The notes: a model not told the origin generated them from the letters alone. Counted from the stretch's first letter, positions 49,991 to 63,433 are shown. The stretch: 64,000 nt of DNA from Quillaja saponaria (GCA_029379385.1 CM055617.1:10106001-10170000), one strand, 5' to 3'. A program made the numbers and translations.

Positions 49991-51212
49991 TTCATTAATT
50001 CAAATTTCAAAAAGCGATGGTTAGGCATGGGTTAAGCGAGGGACTAAGTCCTTTCAAAGAAAATTATATCGTTGGTTCACTTTCTCTTTGATGATCTCTC
50101 CTTTCTGCTTGACCATTCTCAATTATCGTGTCATCATCCTCCCTGCCGTTGTTGCCACAACCATCACTGGTTGCCGTCCAATTAGATTCAGTTTTCGAGG
50201 TATGAGAATTTGGGGTCTTGGATTTTTTGCATTTTTTAGATTTTGGGGTTTTGATTGTGCTCACATTGGTGAAGAATTAGTGCAGAAAATGCAAAGAAAA
50301 GCCTCCCTCATCATACTGTATTTTTAGCGTGGGTATTAAGAATGGATAGAATTTAGGTATAAATATTAAGATTGATTACTAAAAGCAAGAATATATAGAT
50401 CATAGGAAAAAACATAAATATGAAGAAATAACAAAAAATTAATGTACCATTAAACTCATCAAAAGAAGAGGATATTAAATATGTATTATATTTATTAAAT
50501 AAGCTAACACAAGTTTGTTTTGCCAAAAAAAAAAAAAAGAAGAAGCTAACATGAGTTTAATTTGTTGACTTTACTTTTTGTCCATTCTCTTTCTTTTAAT
50601 TTTAAAACAAGTACATAAAAAATATATTTTATAAATGCCATAATTATAAAAAGTATTAGTAGGGATCTATATGATAAAATTATAAATTTCAAGAGTCAAG
50701 ATATAACTTTCCTAAAGTTCTATAGGGACTTGAATAATAAAGTATAGCATTGTAAGGGTAAAACAGAAATTTCGTAAACTAGAAAAAGCATCAAATTTGG
50801 AAGGGGTTGAAATGGTAAAAATATAACTTTTATTGGTCTAAATATAATTTGACTAAAATCTACCATAAGACCAAAATAATAAAATGAAGTTTTAGTGGCC
50901 AAAACTAAAATTTCTCAAAATCATGTGGTCCTTACTGGTCTACGCCTAGTTTTCCTCAGAAAATGGATATTTGGGTATAATACAAGATTTTATACATTCA
51001 ATAAAAAAATTTAATGTTGCAGATGCAAATGATCGAAAGGTATTTTTATCTGAGCATGAACGCTATATCTACGCACTCCATGGTGCGTCTGGCCCTGTAT
51101 GGTTTATTTCTAGTTTTCAGCCTCTAACCTTAGCCTTTACCTTTCTTCCAATTCTCTCCTTCCCTCCCAGGCCTGTTCCACCCCTTTTCCCTTACCTCCT
51201 GCTTCCTTGCCT
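49991..51212. other. Intergenic DNA and possible LINE 5' region
   Basis: No gene is supported. The open frame at 50088-50327 is unremarkable. The LINE downstream must have a 5' UTR, and the C/T-rich stretch 51100-51200 may belong to it, but I could not find the 5' end or a target duplication. Confidence 0.4.
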
Positions 51213-52476
51213 CATGGAGGACCCCATGTCTAGTCTGGCTCACAAACTTGAATCCTTTCATACTTTCAGATAGCCTCGTAAAGCCCGGAAATCTCATCCC
51301 TATTTGTGAAACCAAGGATCTCATCTTCAATTGCAAGTTAGTGGGCAAAATTTTTAGTGGAAGACAATATTCTAAAAGTGTAGTCAACAACACTGTAGTC
51401 AAAGCGTGGCGAATTTCAACTAATCTTATTGTGAAGGAAGTTGATTTTAATAAATTTGTCTTCACCTTCTTGTCAGAAGCTGAGAGGAAACGAGTTCTTG
51501 ATTCTACAACTTCGTCCATTAATGGGGCTCACATGATTATCAAAACTTGGAACCCATTGCTTACTGTTCATGAAATTGATTTCTCTACCTCATGTTTTTG
51601 GGTTCAAGTTCACGGTCTCCCTCCTTTCTTTATCTCTAAAGAAAACGCTATCAAAATAGCCAGTGAAATTGGTAGTGTTTCAGAGGTCGACCTTGTGCCC
51701 ACCAGAAGATCCTCTACTGTGTTCTTTAAGTGTGGATTTTTCCATGACCGACAGCCACCACTTAATGCTCTGTGGGTTCAGTTGAAATAAGAAAGAATGG
51801 CTTAATTTTGCTTTAAATGTGCTATTATTGGGCATGAGATGAAGTGGTGTAAGGCATATGAAACTGTTTATATCTTAGATTCTGAAGGGAAAGAGGCTCA
51901 GCCTTATGGTCCGTGGGTGAAAAGTGAGTCTCCCTGGAAGCTCTCTTTTAGTCAAAGCTTGCCTACAGTTAATTCTTGCATGGACTCAGAGGAGCAAGGT
52001 CCTCCATCGATGACAAAAGCTGTGGAGGAACTCTTACCGGCCATTCAAGATCAGGTGGTGAGACTAGGCCATAGCCCTGACCCAGAACGCCAAAGCCTCT
52101 CATCGAAAGTCCCAACCCTTATGGGGTTTGACAGATGAGTTGTTTTCCCTGTCTTCTCAGCCTACTGCCCAATCCTACCTTGTGACCAGCCAGCCAAATA
52201 CCATTAATGCAAAAGGAAAACTCCAGCTAGGAGCATTTAATGCTGACCACTTAGGAGGTAGCACTTCTTCCCCTAACCTTAATTCACCTTTCCTAGGTCA
52301 TGCTGACTCCACTCGCAGTAATGTTTTTAAGGAATTAGTTATAACTGATATAAAAGAGATAACTTATGGTTTCTCTAACTGTGGTGAGCTTTTACCATTG
52401 TTATCCTCGAGCAACAGCCCAGTCCTTGTCTCTAAGCAGTTGGACTTGGCCAAGCCCTTGGCAAGAAAAGAAGTTT
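51213..52476 (+). pseudogene. LINE ORF1 (DUF4283 + zinc knuckle), broken
   Basis: From the Met at 51213 (MEDPMSSLAHKL) the frame shifts near 51250 into a DUF4283 domain with KLVGKIFSGRQYS, FLSEAERKRVLD and FWVQVHGLPPFF. After a stop at 51788 and an in-frame TAA near 51806 comes a CCHC knuckle, CFKCAIIGHEMKWC (C-x2-C-x4-H-x4-C, about 51811-51852). A Ser/Pro-rich tail runs to about 52476 across one more shift. ORF1 products bind LINE RNA. Confidence 0.8.
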
Positions 52477-52851
52477 AGAGGAAGTAAATGTTTTGCCCAT
52501 CAGTGTGGAGAAAAAAAGGAAGACTGGCTCCTCTGCTAACTTTCAGCCCAATATATAAAGAGCCTACTCTTAACCATTTCAAAGGTTGTGAGCTTCGCAG
52601 TCTCATCAGTGTCAATCCACCTGTTAGCTTTTCTTTTAGAGCAACTGTAACTTTTTAAGCCCAGATCTTTGCAGACTCATAAGCAGTTGCAAGGAGCCTT
52701 ATATTTCTAAGAAGAAGTTGAGCATCAAGCAGCTAGCTCGTTCTAGGCATAGAAGGTCCTTCCTTGAAATCCACCTGGAGGAATCCCCATCTGTAAAAGC
52801 ACCTACACAACAGGAGTCGGAGGCCATCCTTGCAAAGCCTCCATCTCCCCC

Positions 52852-55800
52852 ATGTTAATTCTAAGCTGGAATTGTCGGGGTTTTGGCCACCCTCCGGCAA
52901 TTCGTCAGCTAAGAGCGGTTGTCAGGGATTTCAAACCTGACGTTATGGTGCTCTCTAAAACAAAAATCGACAAAATTAGAACTCAACTAAGGCTTCAAGG
53001 CTTAGGTTTTCATTCAGTCATTGCCACTTATTCTGTTGGTACTGGTAGGGGTTTTGCAGTTGCCTGGATGTTAGGTGTCAGTTTCAATCCCATCTCAGTT
53101 TCTAGTAACATAATTCACGGTATAGTCTCTTCTGATCCACATCATGCCCCCTGGAATTTGTTTGCAGTCTATGGCCCTCCTACCATGCAAACAAGGCCAA
53201 GTTCTAGGATGATATCCAAATCAGCTGCAGCAATTCGAGCATTCCTTTTCTCATCATTGGTGATTTTAATGGTTTCACGTTACCCACTGAAAAGGCTTAT
53301 TTCTCTTGTTCGGGATCTTCTTCTACTGATATGTTTCTTGCTATAAATCAAATTGGTGCTGTTAATTTAGGTGCTATTGCGAACCCCTTCACTTGGACAA
53401 ATAAAAGAGAAGGAAAAGAGATTGTCAGGGTCAAGCTTGATAGAGCTATGGCCAGCACAGACTGGAGAATCTTGTTTCCTAGAGCTCCTCTTACAGTCCT
53501 CCCTGCAATGGCCTCAAATCACAACCCCATATTGCTAAAATCTGAAGGTGAGGACGGTTTTCTCTATCGGCCTTTCAAATTTGAGCCTTTTTGGGCGCGT
53601 GATAACAGGAGTACTCTTGTCATTGAGGATGCTTGGCGAAGCTCTGTCACTGGCTGCCCTGCTTTTACTCTCAATTCGAAGTTTAGAGAGTCTAAATGTA
53701 ATCTCAAGCTCTGGAACCGTAACCAGTTTGGAAACATTCAATTTAACATTCGGAAATTCAGAGAAGCCTAAGATTTTATTCAACAAAAAGCACCTACTCC
53801 TTCCAACTTGCAAATAGAAGCATACCTGACAACTCAATTAAATGAATGGCTTGTTAGAGAAGAAATTCTCTGGAAGTTAAGTGGCTTAATGATGGTGACG
53901 AAAACACCAAGTTTTTTCTCCTTTCTACAGTTATCAGAAGAAGGCGGAATGCCATTGAGTTTACCAAAAGCTCGTGTGGTAGGTGGATTGCTGGTCGAAA
54001 CAACATTGGGAATTGCTTAATCAATAAGTTTAGTGAAACCTTCACCTCTGCAAATCCCACGTTCTCGGATGATCTGGCAAGACTCATAATGCCCTCTGTC
54101 TCTGCTGATACCAACTCTCTTCTGTGTGCCATTCCTGAAGAAACGGAAATCAAGAATTCTATCTTTTGCATGGCTAGCAACAAGGCTCCAGTGCCGGATG
54201 GGCTATCTGCCCTTTTTTTCAAACAATACTGGGATTTTATTCACATTGATGTGATCTGTGGAATTCAACACTTTTTCACACATGGCTTCATGTGGCGGGA
54301 GTGGAACAAAACTTTCATCTCTCTTATTCCCAAAAATGAAAACCAACATATGGTTAACCATTATCGGCCAATCAGCCTCTGCAATGTTATCTATAAGAGT
54401 ATTTCCAAAATCATTGCTAACAGGTTAAAACGCCTGCTTCCTAATATTATATCTCCTCAATAAACTGTGAAGGGAAGGCATATCTTTGAAAACTCAATAG
54501 TTGCTCACGAGCTTATTCATTCAATGAAAAAAAAAAAGGGTATGATAGGGTGGATGACTAGGAAAATTGATATGGAGAAGGCTTACGACAGCATTGAATG
54601 GTCTTTCCTATGTAAAATCTTGGAGCTTCATGGTTTCCATAGAAAATTATTCATTGGATCCACCAGTGTATTTCTACGACTTCTCTTGCTGTTCTTCTCA
54701 ACGGCTCTCCCTTTGGGACATCAATCCAATTAGAGGTCTTCGTCAAGGGGATCCTTTGTCTCCTTATTTGTTCATTATGTGTTCGGATGTGCTTTCTCGA
54801 ATCATCAACAATAGTGAGTCTATTGGAAATTTCAGAGGACAGCCGTGTCTTAATTCGTGACCTTGATTTGTATTGTTCCTGGTCAGGCTAGAAGATAAAT
54901 GATTCCAAATCTCAGATTTTTTTCAGCCCCAATGTGGGTGGCTCTGAAAGGAACTCTATCATGGCTCTTGTTAGTTTCAAAGCAGGTAATCTTAATGCCA
55001 AGTACCTTGGCCTCCCGCTCCAATGAAACGGTCTGAAAATGACACCTTTGGTGATGTTGTTAAAAGAGTTCAGAACAGGTTATCTTCTTGGAAAGCACAT
55101 TCCTTATCAAAAGTGGGGCGGTCCACTCTCATTAGGTCTGTTGGGCAAGCTCTCCCTATGTACCCTTCCTTTTCCACTTTCAATTTGCAATGGCATAGAT
55201 AAGTTGCTGAGACGGTTTTGGTGGGGAGTTTCTCCTAACAAGAACTCCTTTCTCTCCCTCATTTTGTGGGATAAAATCTGCTCTCCCAAGGGCTTTGGAG
55301 GTTTAGGCCTCAGAAGAACAAGAGACTCTAACAAGGCTTTCATGGGCAAGCTTGGGTGGAATCTGATTTCTGGCAAAGAATCCATCTGGGAAAATATCAT
55401 TAAGCACAAGTATTTCAAGTATCATAGTTTTCGGAATGCAGGTCATTCTAGGAATGGTTCGTGGTTATAGAAGGGAATTTTAGATGCTAGACCCCTTGTG
55501 TTGAAAGGAGCATGTCTGCAGGTTGATGATGGATCCAATATCAACATGTGGGAGGACCCGTGGGTTCCTAATCTTGACAACACTATGCCCATTCCCCGCA
55601 CTGCAAGGTGCCCTGGTCTTAATCTAGTGTCTGATCTCTTCATTGAGGGCACAAAGCTTTGGAATGCCCACAAGGCTTTTGTCTCACTTTAACCTACAAG
55701 ATGCTAAGGCAATCCTAGCCATCAAAGTCCCATTTGGCAACTGCAATGATAAATGGATTTGGAAGCCAAGCTCTAATGGCCTTTTCAGTATTAAATCTGC

Positions 55801-56843
55801 CTACCATCTTGATCAGCCCAGTAGGTGGCAGACACCAAATCCTTTGACCCACAAGCAATGGCTTTCACTTTGGAATGCCCATATTCCTGAAAGATTTAAA
55901 ATTCTATGGTGGCAAGTCTGTTGGAATATTGTGCCCGTCAGAGCCAGACTCAACGATCTCTTCCACGTGGACAACCTCCAATGTCCCTTGTGCAATTCAG
56001 GTGTTGAGAACTTAACCCACCTGTTGTTTGACTGCCATTTTTCCAAAAAGCTTTGGTTTGTTTCCAACTGGGGCCTAAATATCCAAAGTTTTAATCACTT
56101 GACTCCCACCCAATGGCTCCTTTTCCTGCTTAATCACAATGCTGACAATGCAACTCCTGGCATCGCCAATTCAGAACTTCTTTTGTTTGCCTCAATGGCT
56201 CTGGACCGTGCTGGTGGCTTAGGAACCAAGCTCTCCATACTGATGATTTCACTATGCCTGGTCTCAAGCATTAGACCTTCAGCATCAAGAATGCCTCTAT
56301 TGAAAGTGTGAAGGCTTGTTTTCCTCAATCTGCGCCCACGAATGCTTTATGCTGGAGCCTACCCCTGTAGGTTGGGTGTGCATTAATTTTGATGGCACAA
56401 CAAACTCGAATGTAAGTTGGTCTGCTGCCACCTATGTTAATGAGGAAGGAATCATTTTTAGGTCCAAAGCCTCATTCTCCACTTCTACTGATTCTCTCTT
56501 AGGTGAAGCTAATGGAGCACACTTGGCTGCTAAAATAGCTGGGGGGTCTGATGCTAATATTGGGTTCATCCTTGAAGGTGACTCCCAGATCGTGGTTGAC
56601 TCAATCAATTCTGGAGGTCTTTCCTGTCACTGGGTCATTAGTCCTTTTAAATCTGATGTGCTTAGCATCTTAGCTAGAGTGAATTTGTGGGTCCACAAAA
56701 AAGTCTCACGTTCTTGTAATGTTCCTGCTCACAATCTTGCGAGGGTGGCAGCTCTGGCAGGGCCTTTTTGCTCCCCAAATGGCTGTAGTGTTCTGTTGAC
56801 TCGCTTTTGGCGTTGTCCTCCATATGATCACTATTTCTTTTAG
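52852..56843 (+). pseudogene. LINE ORF2 (EN-RT-RNase H), broken
   Basis: The endonuclease starts MLILSWNCRGFG (52852). It has SKTKID where active copies have an S/Q-E-T-K motif, and SNHNPI instead of SDHNPI (about 53515), so two catalytic residues are lost. The reverse transcriptase shows YRPISLCNVIYKSISKIIA (54361-54417), a stop, [11 protein letters not shown], and [13 protein letters not shown] (54736-54774). The segment that should hold the Y/FADD active site is missing between about 54845 and 54870. Downstream come YLGLPLQ, a zf-RVT region (CPLCNSGVENLTHLLFDC, 55984-56037) and an RNase H domain starting near 56370 (INFDGT, GEANGAHLAA, EGDSQIVVDSIN). At least six stops or shifts interrupt it. 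Confidence 0.85.
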
Positions 56844-56860
56844 CAAAAATAAAATAAAAT

Positions 56861-58100
56861 TGAATCACTTACTTCAAAATATTGAATATGATTTTAAACT
56901 TTTCATCAAAAGCAATGGAACACATAACATAATAAATATATTAATTATTTTATATATTTGTATGTGTGAAGTCCTGGCAATATATATGTTGAAGATAATT
57001 GATTGAAAAAAGTTGTTTATTTCAATTAGTCTTAGAATAATTGTATATTTAACATTGTAATAGTGAAATAGAATCAAAGACATAATTACAAATACAATTA
57101 GAAGAATAATTATTGATATAATTAGTCATAATTATTTCCCAATTAAATACTTGTGATTATCTTTGTACTGTTTATAAATTAGAGTCTTTATCACTGTAAA
57201 AGCGTGAGTTAGTGAATTTCATACATAGCTCCTGTTTAGTTTAGTTTTTATAGATTTTGGGTTTAAACTTTTTTACAAAGTTGTTTGGTAATATAGATTT
57301 TATTTTTTAAGCTTTAGGGAAAAATATTTTTGGGCAAAAGATGAAGTAAGAAAAAAAAAATTTCAAATAGAAAACAAGAAAAACTCAAATGAATTTTGAT
57401 AATTATTTTTATTTAGACAAATATAACCATAATATTTGTCACATTGGTCTTTTTAGTAACTTTGATATTCAATATTTTAAAAAAATAAAATAAAATAAAA
57501 TTATTTTCTTATATCTTACGACGTTTTTATGTTAACTGATCCAAATATTTTTATAGCTTTTTATACATCACTTTTTCTACTTAAAAAGTAATTTTACATT
57601 TATCGTTTTTATACACAGTTTAACTAAACAGTGCCGTAGTCATGAAATAATATATTACTCTCTTCCCATGAAGTATGCCAAATATCGAACCATGTATATA
57701 TTTGTGTCTTTTTATCTTTTTTCTATTTGTCTCATTTATTCTAAATTTCTTTAATATAACATTCTATGACTAAGAGCTAGTTGGTAATATATATGTATGT
57801 AAGTTCCTTTTTCTTTTGAAAGTACTCTGCATAACGAATTGCATAATTGCTATCCATGTCCAACTATGTTTAAGTCTATGGTTTGTGTTGTTTTATCCAT
57901 GGATTCCTTCTTGATTGATTTCCATGTGTGTTTAAGTTGCTTCATGTATAAAATAGTTTTGAGAATTGGCACGGCCATCTTCTGTAGCATGTTAGCAGTA
58001 TATGCCTGTTTAAATAAACAATATTTTATTAACATAAATTTCTTAACAAGACAATCAAAGAAGAAAAAAAAAAAAAAAGATCAATAACCCAGGAAATAAA
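56861..58100. other. AT-rich intergenic DNA
   Basis: Nothing gene-like is supported. The open frames at 56824-57083 and 57839-58087 are low-complexity or random. Confidence 0.5.
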
Positions 58101-58105
58101 GCTAC

Positions 58106-58212
58106 CTGAACTATATGTCCATGAGCCATATCTCTTAGTATAACTAACTTACCCTTCTTTGTTTTAACGCATAGAACGAATTCATTTCCTGCTAAAAAAC
58201 GAGCAACACAAT
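58106..58212 (-). pseudogene. Exon-like fragment, unknown family
   Basis: The minus strand reads ARFLAGNEFVLCVKTKKGKL then VILRDMAHGHIVQ and ends at a possible donor CAG|GTAGCT. Codon-like composition is better than in the flanks, but stops appear just upstream, so this looks like a leftover exon. I do not recognise the protein. Confidence 0.3.
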
Positions 58213-60884
58213 TGTTGATTTGCTACACCCACAGTAAATATATGATTGAATTCACAAGCCATATTTGTTACAGGTTAATCCAGCCAAGAAGACTAAGCAC
58301 TTTGTGATTTTCCCACATAGAGTTTGAATAGCTTTTGATAAGAATTTGAATAACCTCTCAGGATCTTGATCTGTTTGAAGGAGGGAGAGAAGGTCAACAC
58401 ATTAATTGGACGCAGAATCGAACAATAGATGTTGGTCTTTAGTACTCAGAGAACCTGCATGCTGTTAAACTTTTTATAAAAATATTCTTTTTTTAAAAAT
58501 ATTATATTTCTCGATAATTTTCTCCATTAATTTTTTGGAATTTTACCTTTCAAGACATTTCAAAGTTTTGAAATAAAATATAATGTTTGGAATGTGAGTA
58601 AACAATAGGAGTTGTGCTTTCCATTACATGGCTATGCAATTGGATATGTCGTTTATTTCTTATCTGCTTGACAAAAAATCAGAACTTACTCATTTATTTC
58701 TTCATATATGACAAGGATGAATTCTTAACATTGGTACACAATGTTAAGATCCAGTTTTCGTAGTCTGGAAAAGGTTGAAACTTCAAATATCTAAAGCAAG
58801 CAATCTCATTTTCAACAAACACCACAAAAATGATGGTAAATATTTAGATGTTGAAGGTTTTGTTTATTTTTCTTGAGGTCTATGATAAGAGTAAAAATGA
58901 TTGAAGAAACTAAGGAGAAAAGAAAATTTGAGATATTAAAAAATAGTGAATTTCTGAAGGGATTCTCAAATTGGATTATTTTGTAGAGCGAAAATTAGCT
59001 TTTATCATAATTAAAAGGGTTGGGTGATAACACCTGCCTCAAATGGTTCTCTACCTGTCAAACATGCAAACTTTGTAATGTTTACTCAACACGGTCAAAA
59101 AGTTATGTTCATATTTATAAAATAGTCACAATTGTTTGAGTTTTTATTTATTTCATTTATTTTTATTTTATATTATCATTATTATTGTTATTATTTTGCT
59201 TATGTCCTTTCTAAATGCCATTACAAAAAGAATAATAGTCTATAAATGGTAAAATTACAAGCATAACATTTCTAAAATAATATTTTTGAAGAAAAATCTA
59301 TTCAAGACAAATTGAAGGATTATAAACTAATTAGAGTGACCAGAAATCTTCTTTCTTTCAATATTCTTTGTTTAGTTTAGGGAATAGTGGCGTCGGGTGA
59401 CCGCGCACGTTGATAAAATCATGTTTTTGGTCCATTCAAAAACATATCATCAATAGAAAATGGAAGTGCCATGAACAGTAAAGGCTAGATCGTCAAACTT
59501 GTTTTAAAGGACTAGTTATGTGTCAAATGCATGCAAAACTTGTTTCTAACTACATTAGTTGAAGAAAGAAAGAAAAAAAAATTTCTTTTGTTCAAATAAA
59601 ACACAGTTTTTCTCTTTTTCGTTTTTTGCCCATTTTACAAAGAAACAAAGATCATAGTTTGAAATTGAATAATTATAAGTATCTCCAACTTTCTAAAATA
59701 ACATTTTTGAAGCTTGTACCAAAGAAGTATAATATTTTACATTTTTTTTTGGAAGGAGCATTACGATGGTTGAAATAATTCTTGTACTATTGACTTGAAA
59801 AGCTTTACATAATATGAAAAAAAATAAACACACCATTTGCTTAATATGTAAGAATGTAAATATAACTATAATAATATGTAATTTTTTATCACACATTCTC
59901 AAACCAAGTGGAACCACAAAAAAAATGAAATTGAGACAAAAAAAATGAAATTGAGAATAAGATAAATATGTTAGCAAATTACAAATTGATTTGAAGAAAG
60001 AACATAATAGACAATGACATCAGTGTAATAACTTCTTCTCTATCATATGATTAATCATTTCATGTCACAACTTTGAAATTAATTAATAATGAACATATGA
60101 ATAAAGACTCAGTAAAATATATATAAAAAAATACAATATTATAATTTTTATTTGGGAAACAAAACAATAACTAGCTCTTTATGTTCTCCGTAGACAACAA
60201 CTTAATTTATGACACAGTCTACACATAAAAGGAAGAATATTTCTTAATTCTAAATCTAAAATTACAACAATTTACACAAACTTAGATTTGGAGAGGCTTC
60301 AGTTTGAATCAAAAGGCTGAATGTTAATTATGTAAATGATACTGATTTCGTTAAGCTTAGAGTTGTCTGAATGAGATGAGAGGTTCAGTAAGTGGTCTTT
60401 CCGTCTTAGAATGGAGATGTGCTTTTGACGATTTGTAGGAATTTGCTCAACAACAGTAGATTTACCTTTCCTAGCCGCAATGGGGTACTACCATACATTT
60501 TTCAAATCATTCAGGGATAAAAATATTACACCGCTTTCCAGAATTTTTATTGCAACACTCTTTCTATTATCAATAGACATCACTATATCAGAAAAAAAGA
60601 AAAAAATCACGAACAAAAAAATCTGTCATTCTTGTGTGCTTTAGCAAACATTCTAGTATAGTCAAAACCTTTCAAATTCAAAGACCAGAAAGATTAGGTA
60701 GGATGAAAATTATATATGAAACACAAGAGGGTATTTATAGTGAGCAAGTGATGAAGGAGCAATTAGAAGTTACACTCACCAATCACAGGTCAGTTGAATT
60801 CTTGTATGACATAATTTGAAGGTGAAACACAAAATTAATAAGGTACATAGCTTATTAATTTTTCTACCATGCATCTTCATCACA
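58213..60884. other. AT-rich DNA with a second copy of the diverged unit
   Basis: 58560-59110 is related to 46600-47300. Both contain ATGTTTGGAATGTGAGTAAAC, GATGGTA...GTTGA, GAGGTCTATGATAAGAG-like and TCAAACATGCAA in the same order. 59917-59955 has a 20-bp tandem duplication (ACAAAAAAAATGAAATTGAG twice). The open frame at 60634-60819 is not recognised. Confidence 0.4.
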
Positions 60885-61600
60885 TCGGTACCTGATCAAT
60901 TATGTGCCCCCATTTCTTGTAACCCTGCAATTAGTTGAGTGGGTGATCAATGTCAAGAATTTCAATCAAATAAAACAACAAAATGACATTTGATTTTTTC
61001 TTGTGAACTATAATCGGAAAAATGTTACTTTCACATTTTGAAATTGAATATATATTTATATATATATGATTGGATTGAATCACTTAAGAGTTATAGTAAA
61101 TAAATAAACTGTCGAAAAATAATTGCATCTCTTATTAGTTTTTTTAAGTTTAAAAAGAGGCACACTATGTATACAAAATAAAAATATTACCCTCTTACAA
61201 AGAAATTGTGGAACTTATGTGGGGCCAATATCTCTCTTTGATTTACTCCGTATACCCAGCCACCCCCATTTAATAATCTAACCAAACAACAAAAGTTAAT
61301 TTAGAAAAAAATAAAATCACCTGAATTCTGGTATTTAGGATTTTCCGTTATACTCAGAAGCAATGGCCTTCCCCCATTTTTATGGCATGTTTCAGGTTCG
61401 AGGCAATCAATGTTCTTGTCGGAAAATCAAAAAAAGGATTCATTTAATGTTTGGAATGTGAGTAAACAAAGGAAGACCAAATTGTTGAAGGAGGTGAATC
61501 AATTTTGTAAGTCATTGAGGCCTCAGTGGTGATTATTGTCTTGGCTCGGATTCCCTTCAGAATATTTTTCATCTGCTTAGAACCAAAAAGGGGAAGTCAT
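60885..61600 (-). pseudogene. Third copy of the diverged unit, exon-like
   Basis: On the minus strand, GTTCTAAGCAG (ending about 61573) precedes MKNILKGIRAKTIITTEASM. Nearer the left end, the acceptor TAATTGCAG precedes GYKKWGHIIDQVPM and a stop (about 60928-60885). Positions and words match the copy at 45.9-46.7 kb. It could be the 3' end of the gene at the right edge or a separate relic. Confidence 0.3.
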
Positions 61601-63433
61601 TGATTTATTTGAAGGCATGCATGCAAAACACTAAAAAAAATCCAATTATGTGTTAAGGTTAAAGTGTATATAAAATGTTGATGATAATAACTTGATATAG
61701 AAATTAAATTACTCCAAGTATGGAATTAAATCCGAAGTAGCCTTACAGTGTAGAGTTGGAGTGAATAACATATCATTTTGCGCTAGCAAGGAGAAAAACT
61801 TCCAATATGAAGGAATCAAGCTTATATTCATCATCAAAACGTACGTACTTCTTGAGAGAGATATAAGAAAAACAGGAGCATGTACTTCTTGAGAGGCGAA
61901 GAAGAATATAAACAATGATATATAAATAAATATATAAAATAATAATAATAATAAATTATATTATTTAACGTAGAAGCTAATGATGAAGAGTAGATTTTTG
62001 AATCATTATATAGAGATAAAAAAGTTGTCAAACATGCAAGTCTCGTAACGTTATTTTAATATAAATGTAAAATAATTATGTCCAAATCAATTAAATCGTG
62101 ACTCATTCCCATTTCATTATTGTTTTTCCTTTTTGCTATACATACTTTCAATTATTGATCTCTGAAAGATGAAATTACAAAACTTCAATATGTAACATGG
62201 ATATTTGCAGGCATGTCTACAATTTATAATTTTTTTGGAATCTCAAACCCTGATGACTTGGATTGTGTCCGATCCAACAGCGGTGGGTGAAACTTAAGTG
62301 GGTCGGGCTAGTTAGATACTACACGCAATAGTGTTGGAAAGGGCCGAATTGTGGCCTAATACTCATTGTGGTCCATTTTTGTTGATTTTAGGCGAGAGTA
62401 TTTTAATTTAAGGCTAAATTCAAATACTATTACTTTGAAGCCAACCAAACAATTATTTAAAATGACAAACCTAAATCCAAATCTATAATTAAGGCCAAAT
62501 CCAGCTATTAAAAAGTCTTATAACTTTTTAATTTTACATAGTTATGTACCCTTTAATTGCTATTTTTTGAGGTTTAATTTTTGTTGGGTTGTACTTTAGT
62601 TGCTATTAAAAGTTGTGTTTCTAATAGACTATTGTTTTCTTCTCTCCCTTTTAAAAAATTCTTTTTCATCTTAATATAATAAGTTTGCAAATAATTTTGA
62701 CTTTTTTTTCCTATTTTTTCTCAATCTTTATAATAGTAGGATTGCAACTACTATATGTTAAAAGCATGAGTTCAGGGGGTATTTAGAAAATTTTGCCTTT
62801 ATTTTTTTAAATAAATTTGTTTCAATAATAAAATTTGCTAAAGTGTATGGAAATATTCTTGTTTCGTCAAAATAATAAAAAATCTTGGAATTTTAATTCT
62901 GATGAATCACATTTCGATAATAATTTTTAATAAGGAGATAATGAGAGAAATTAGATGTTGAACTAATAAGATTGATAGTTTCTAAAGATAATTTTAATCA
63001 AAAGACTAGAAGTTATTTTCTAATATTTGTAGAATATCTAGTCAATTTTTAATAGTTCTAAATTATACTATGAAATTGGTTATTAAATATAATGATTTTA
63101 GTGAGAAAAAAATTCAAATAGATTAAGAAAATTTGAATATTTGAATAATCTTTTTTCTTAATAAGGTTTTAATTTTTAGTAAATTTAAAAAAATTAAGTT
63201 CCAAAATATAAAATTTACAGAGTATAATTAACTAATATTCGTTTGATTTTTGTTGAGAAATTTATTAGTGGGATGAAAATGAAAATATTTAAAGTCTATG
63301 GGGCTAAATTTTTATTTAACAATAAATAAGTCGGGGTAATATTGACAATTTACATGTTAATTAGGTATGAGAATAATTTATAATTCTTCTTTCTAAAAAC
63401 CTAGAAAAAAAAAAGGGGGGGATAAATTTAATT
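61601..63433. other. AT-rich DNA, possibly intronic
   Basis: No gene is seen. (AATA)n occurs near 61920-61960. 62028-62052 resembles the inner arm sequence at 47283. If the right-edge gene continues leftward, this would be an intron. Confidence 0.35.

Larger units (their letters stand above)
51213..56860 (+). mobile_element. L1-type LINE, near full length, inactive
   Basis: The order is that of plant L1 LINEs: an ORF1 with DUF4283 and a zinc knuckle, then an ORF2 with endonuclease, reverse transcriptase, zf-RVT and RNase H, and an A-rich tail (about 56844-56858). Both ORFs are broken by stops, frameshifts and a deletion. The 5' limit is set at the first plausible ORF1 Met; the true end may lie some hundred bases earlier. 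It is on the plus strand and lies more than 10 kb from the SERK gene. Confidence 0.88.

Noticed and set aside
50088..50327. 79-residue hydrophobic frame
   Set aside because: Phe-rich random frame next to repeats; no start context or homology.
51213..56860. LTR retrotransposon or pararetrovirus as the source of the reverse transcriptase
   Set aside because: Domain order (DUF4283 ORF1, then EN-RT-zf-RVT-RNase H, A-tail) and the lack of protease, integrase and LTRs fit an L1-type LINE.
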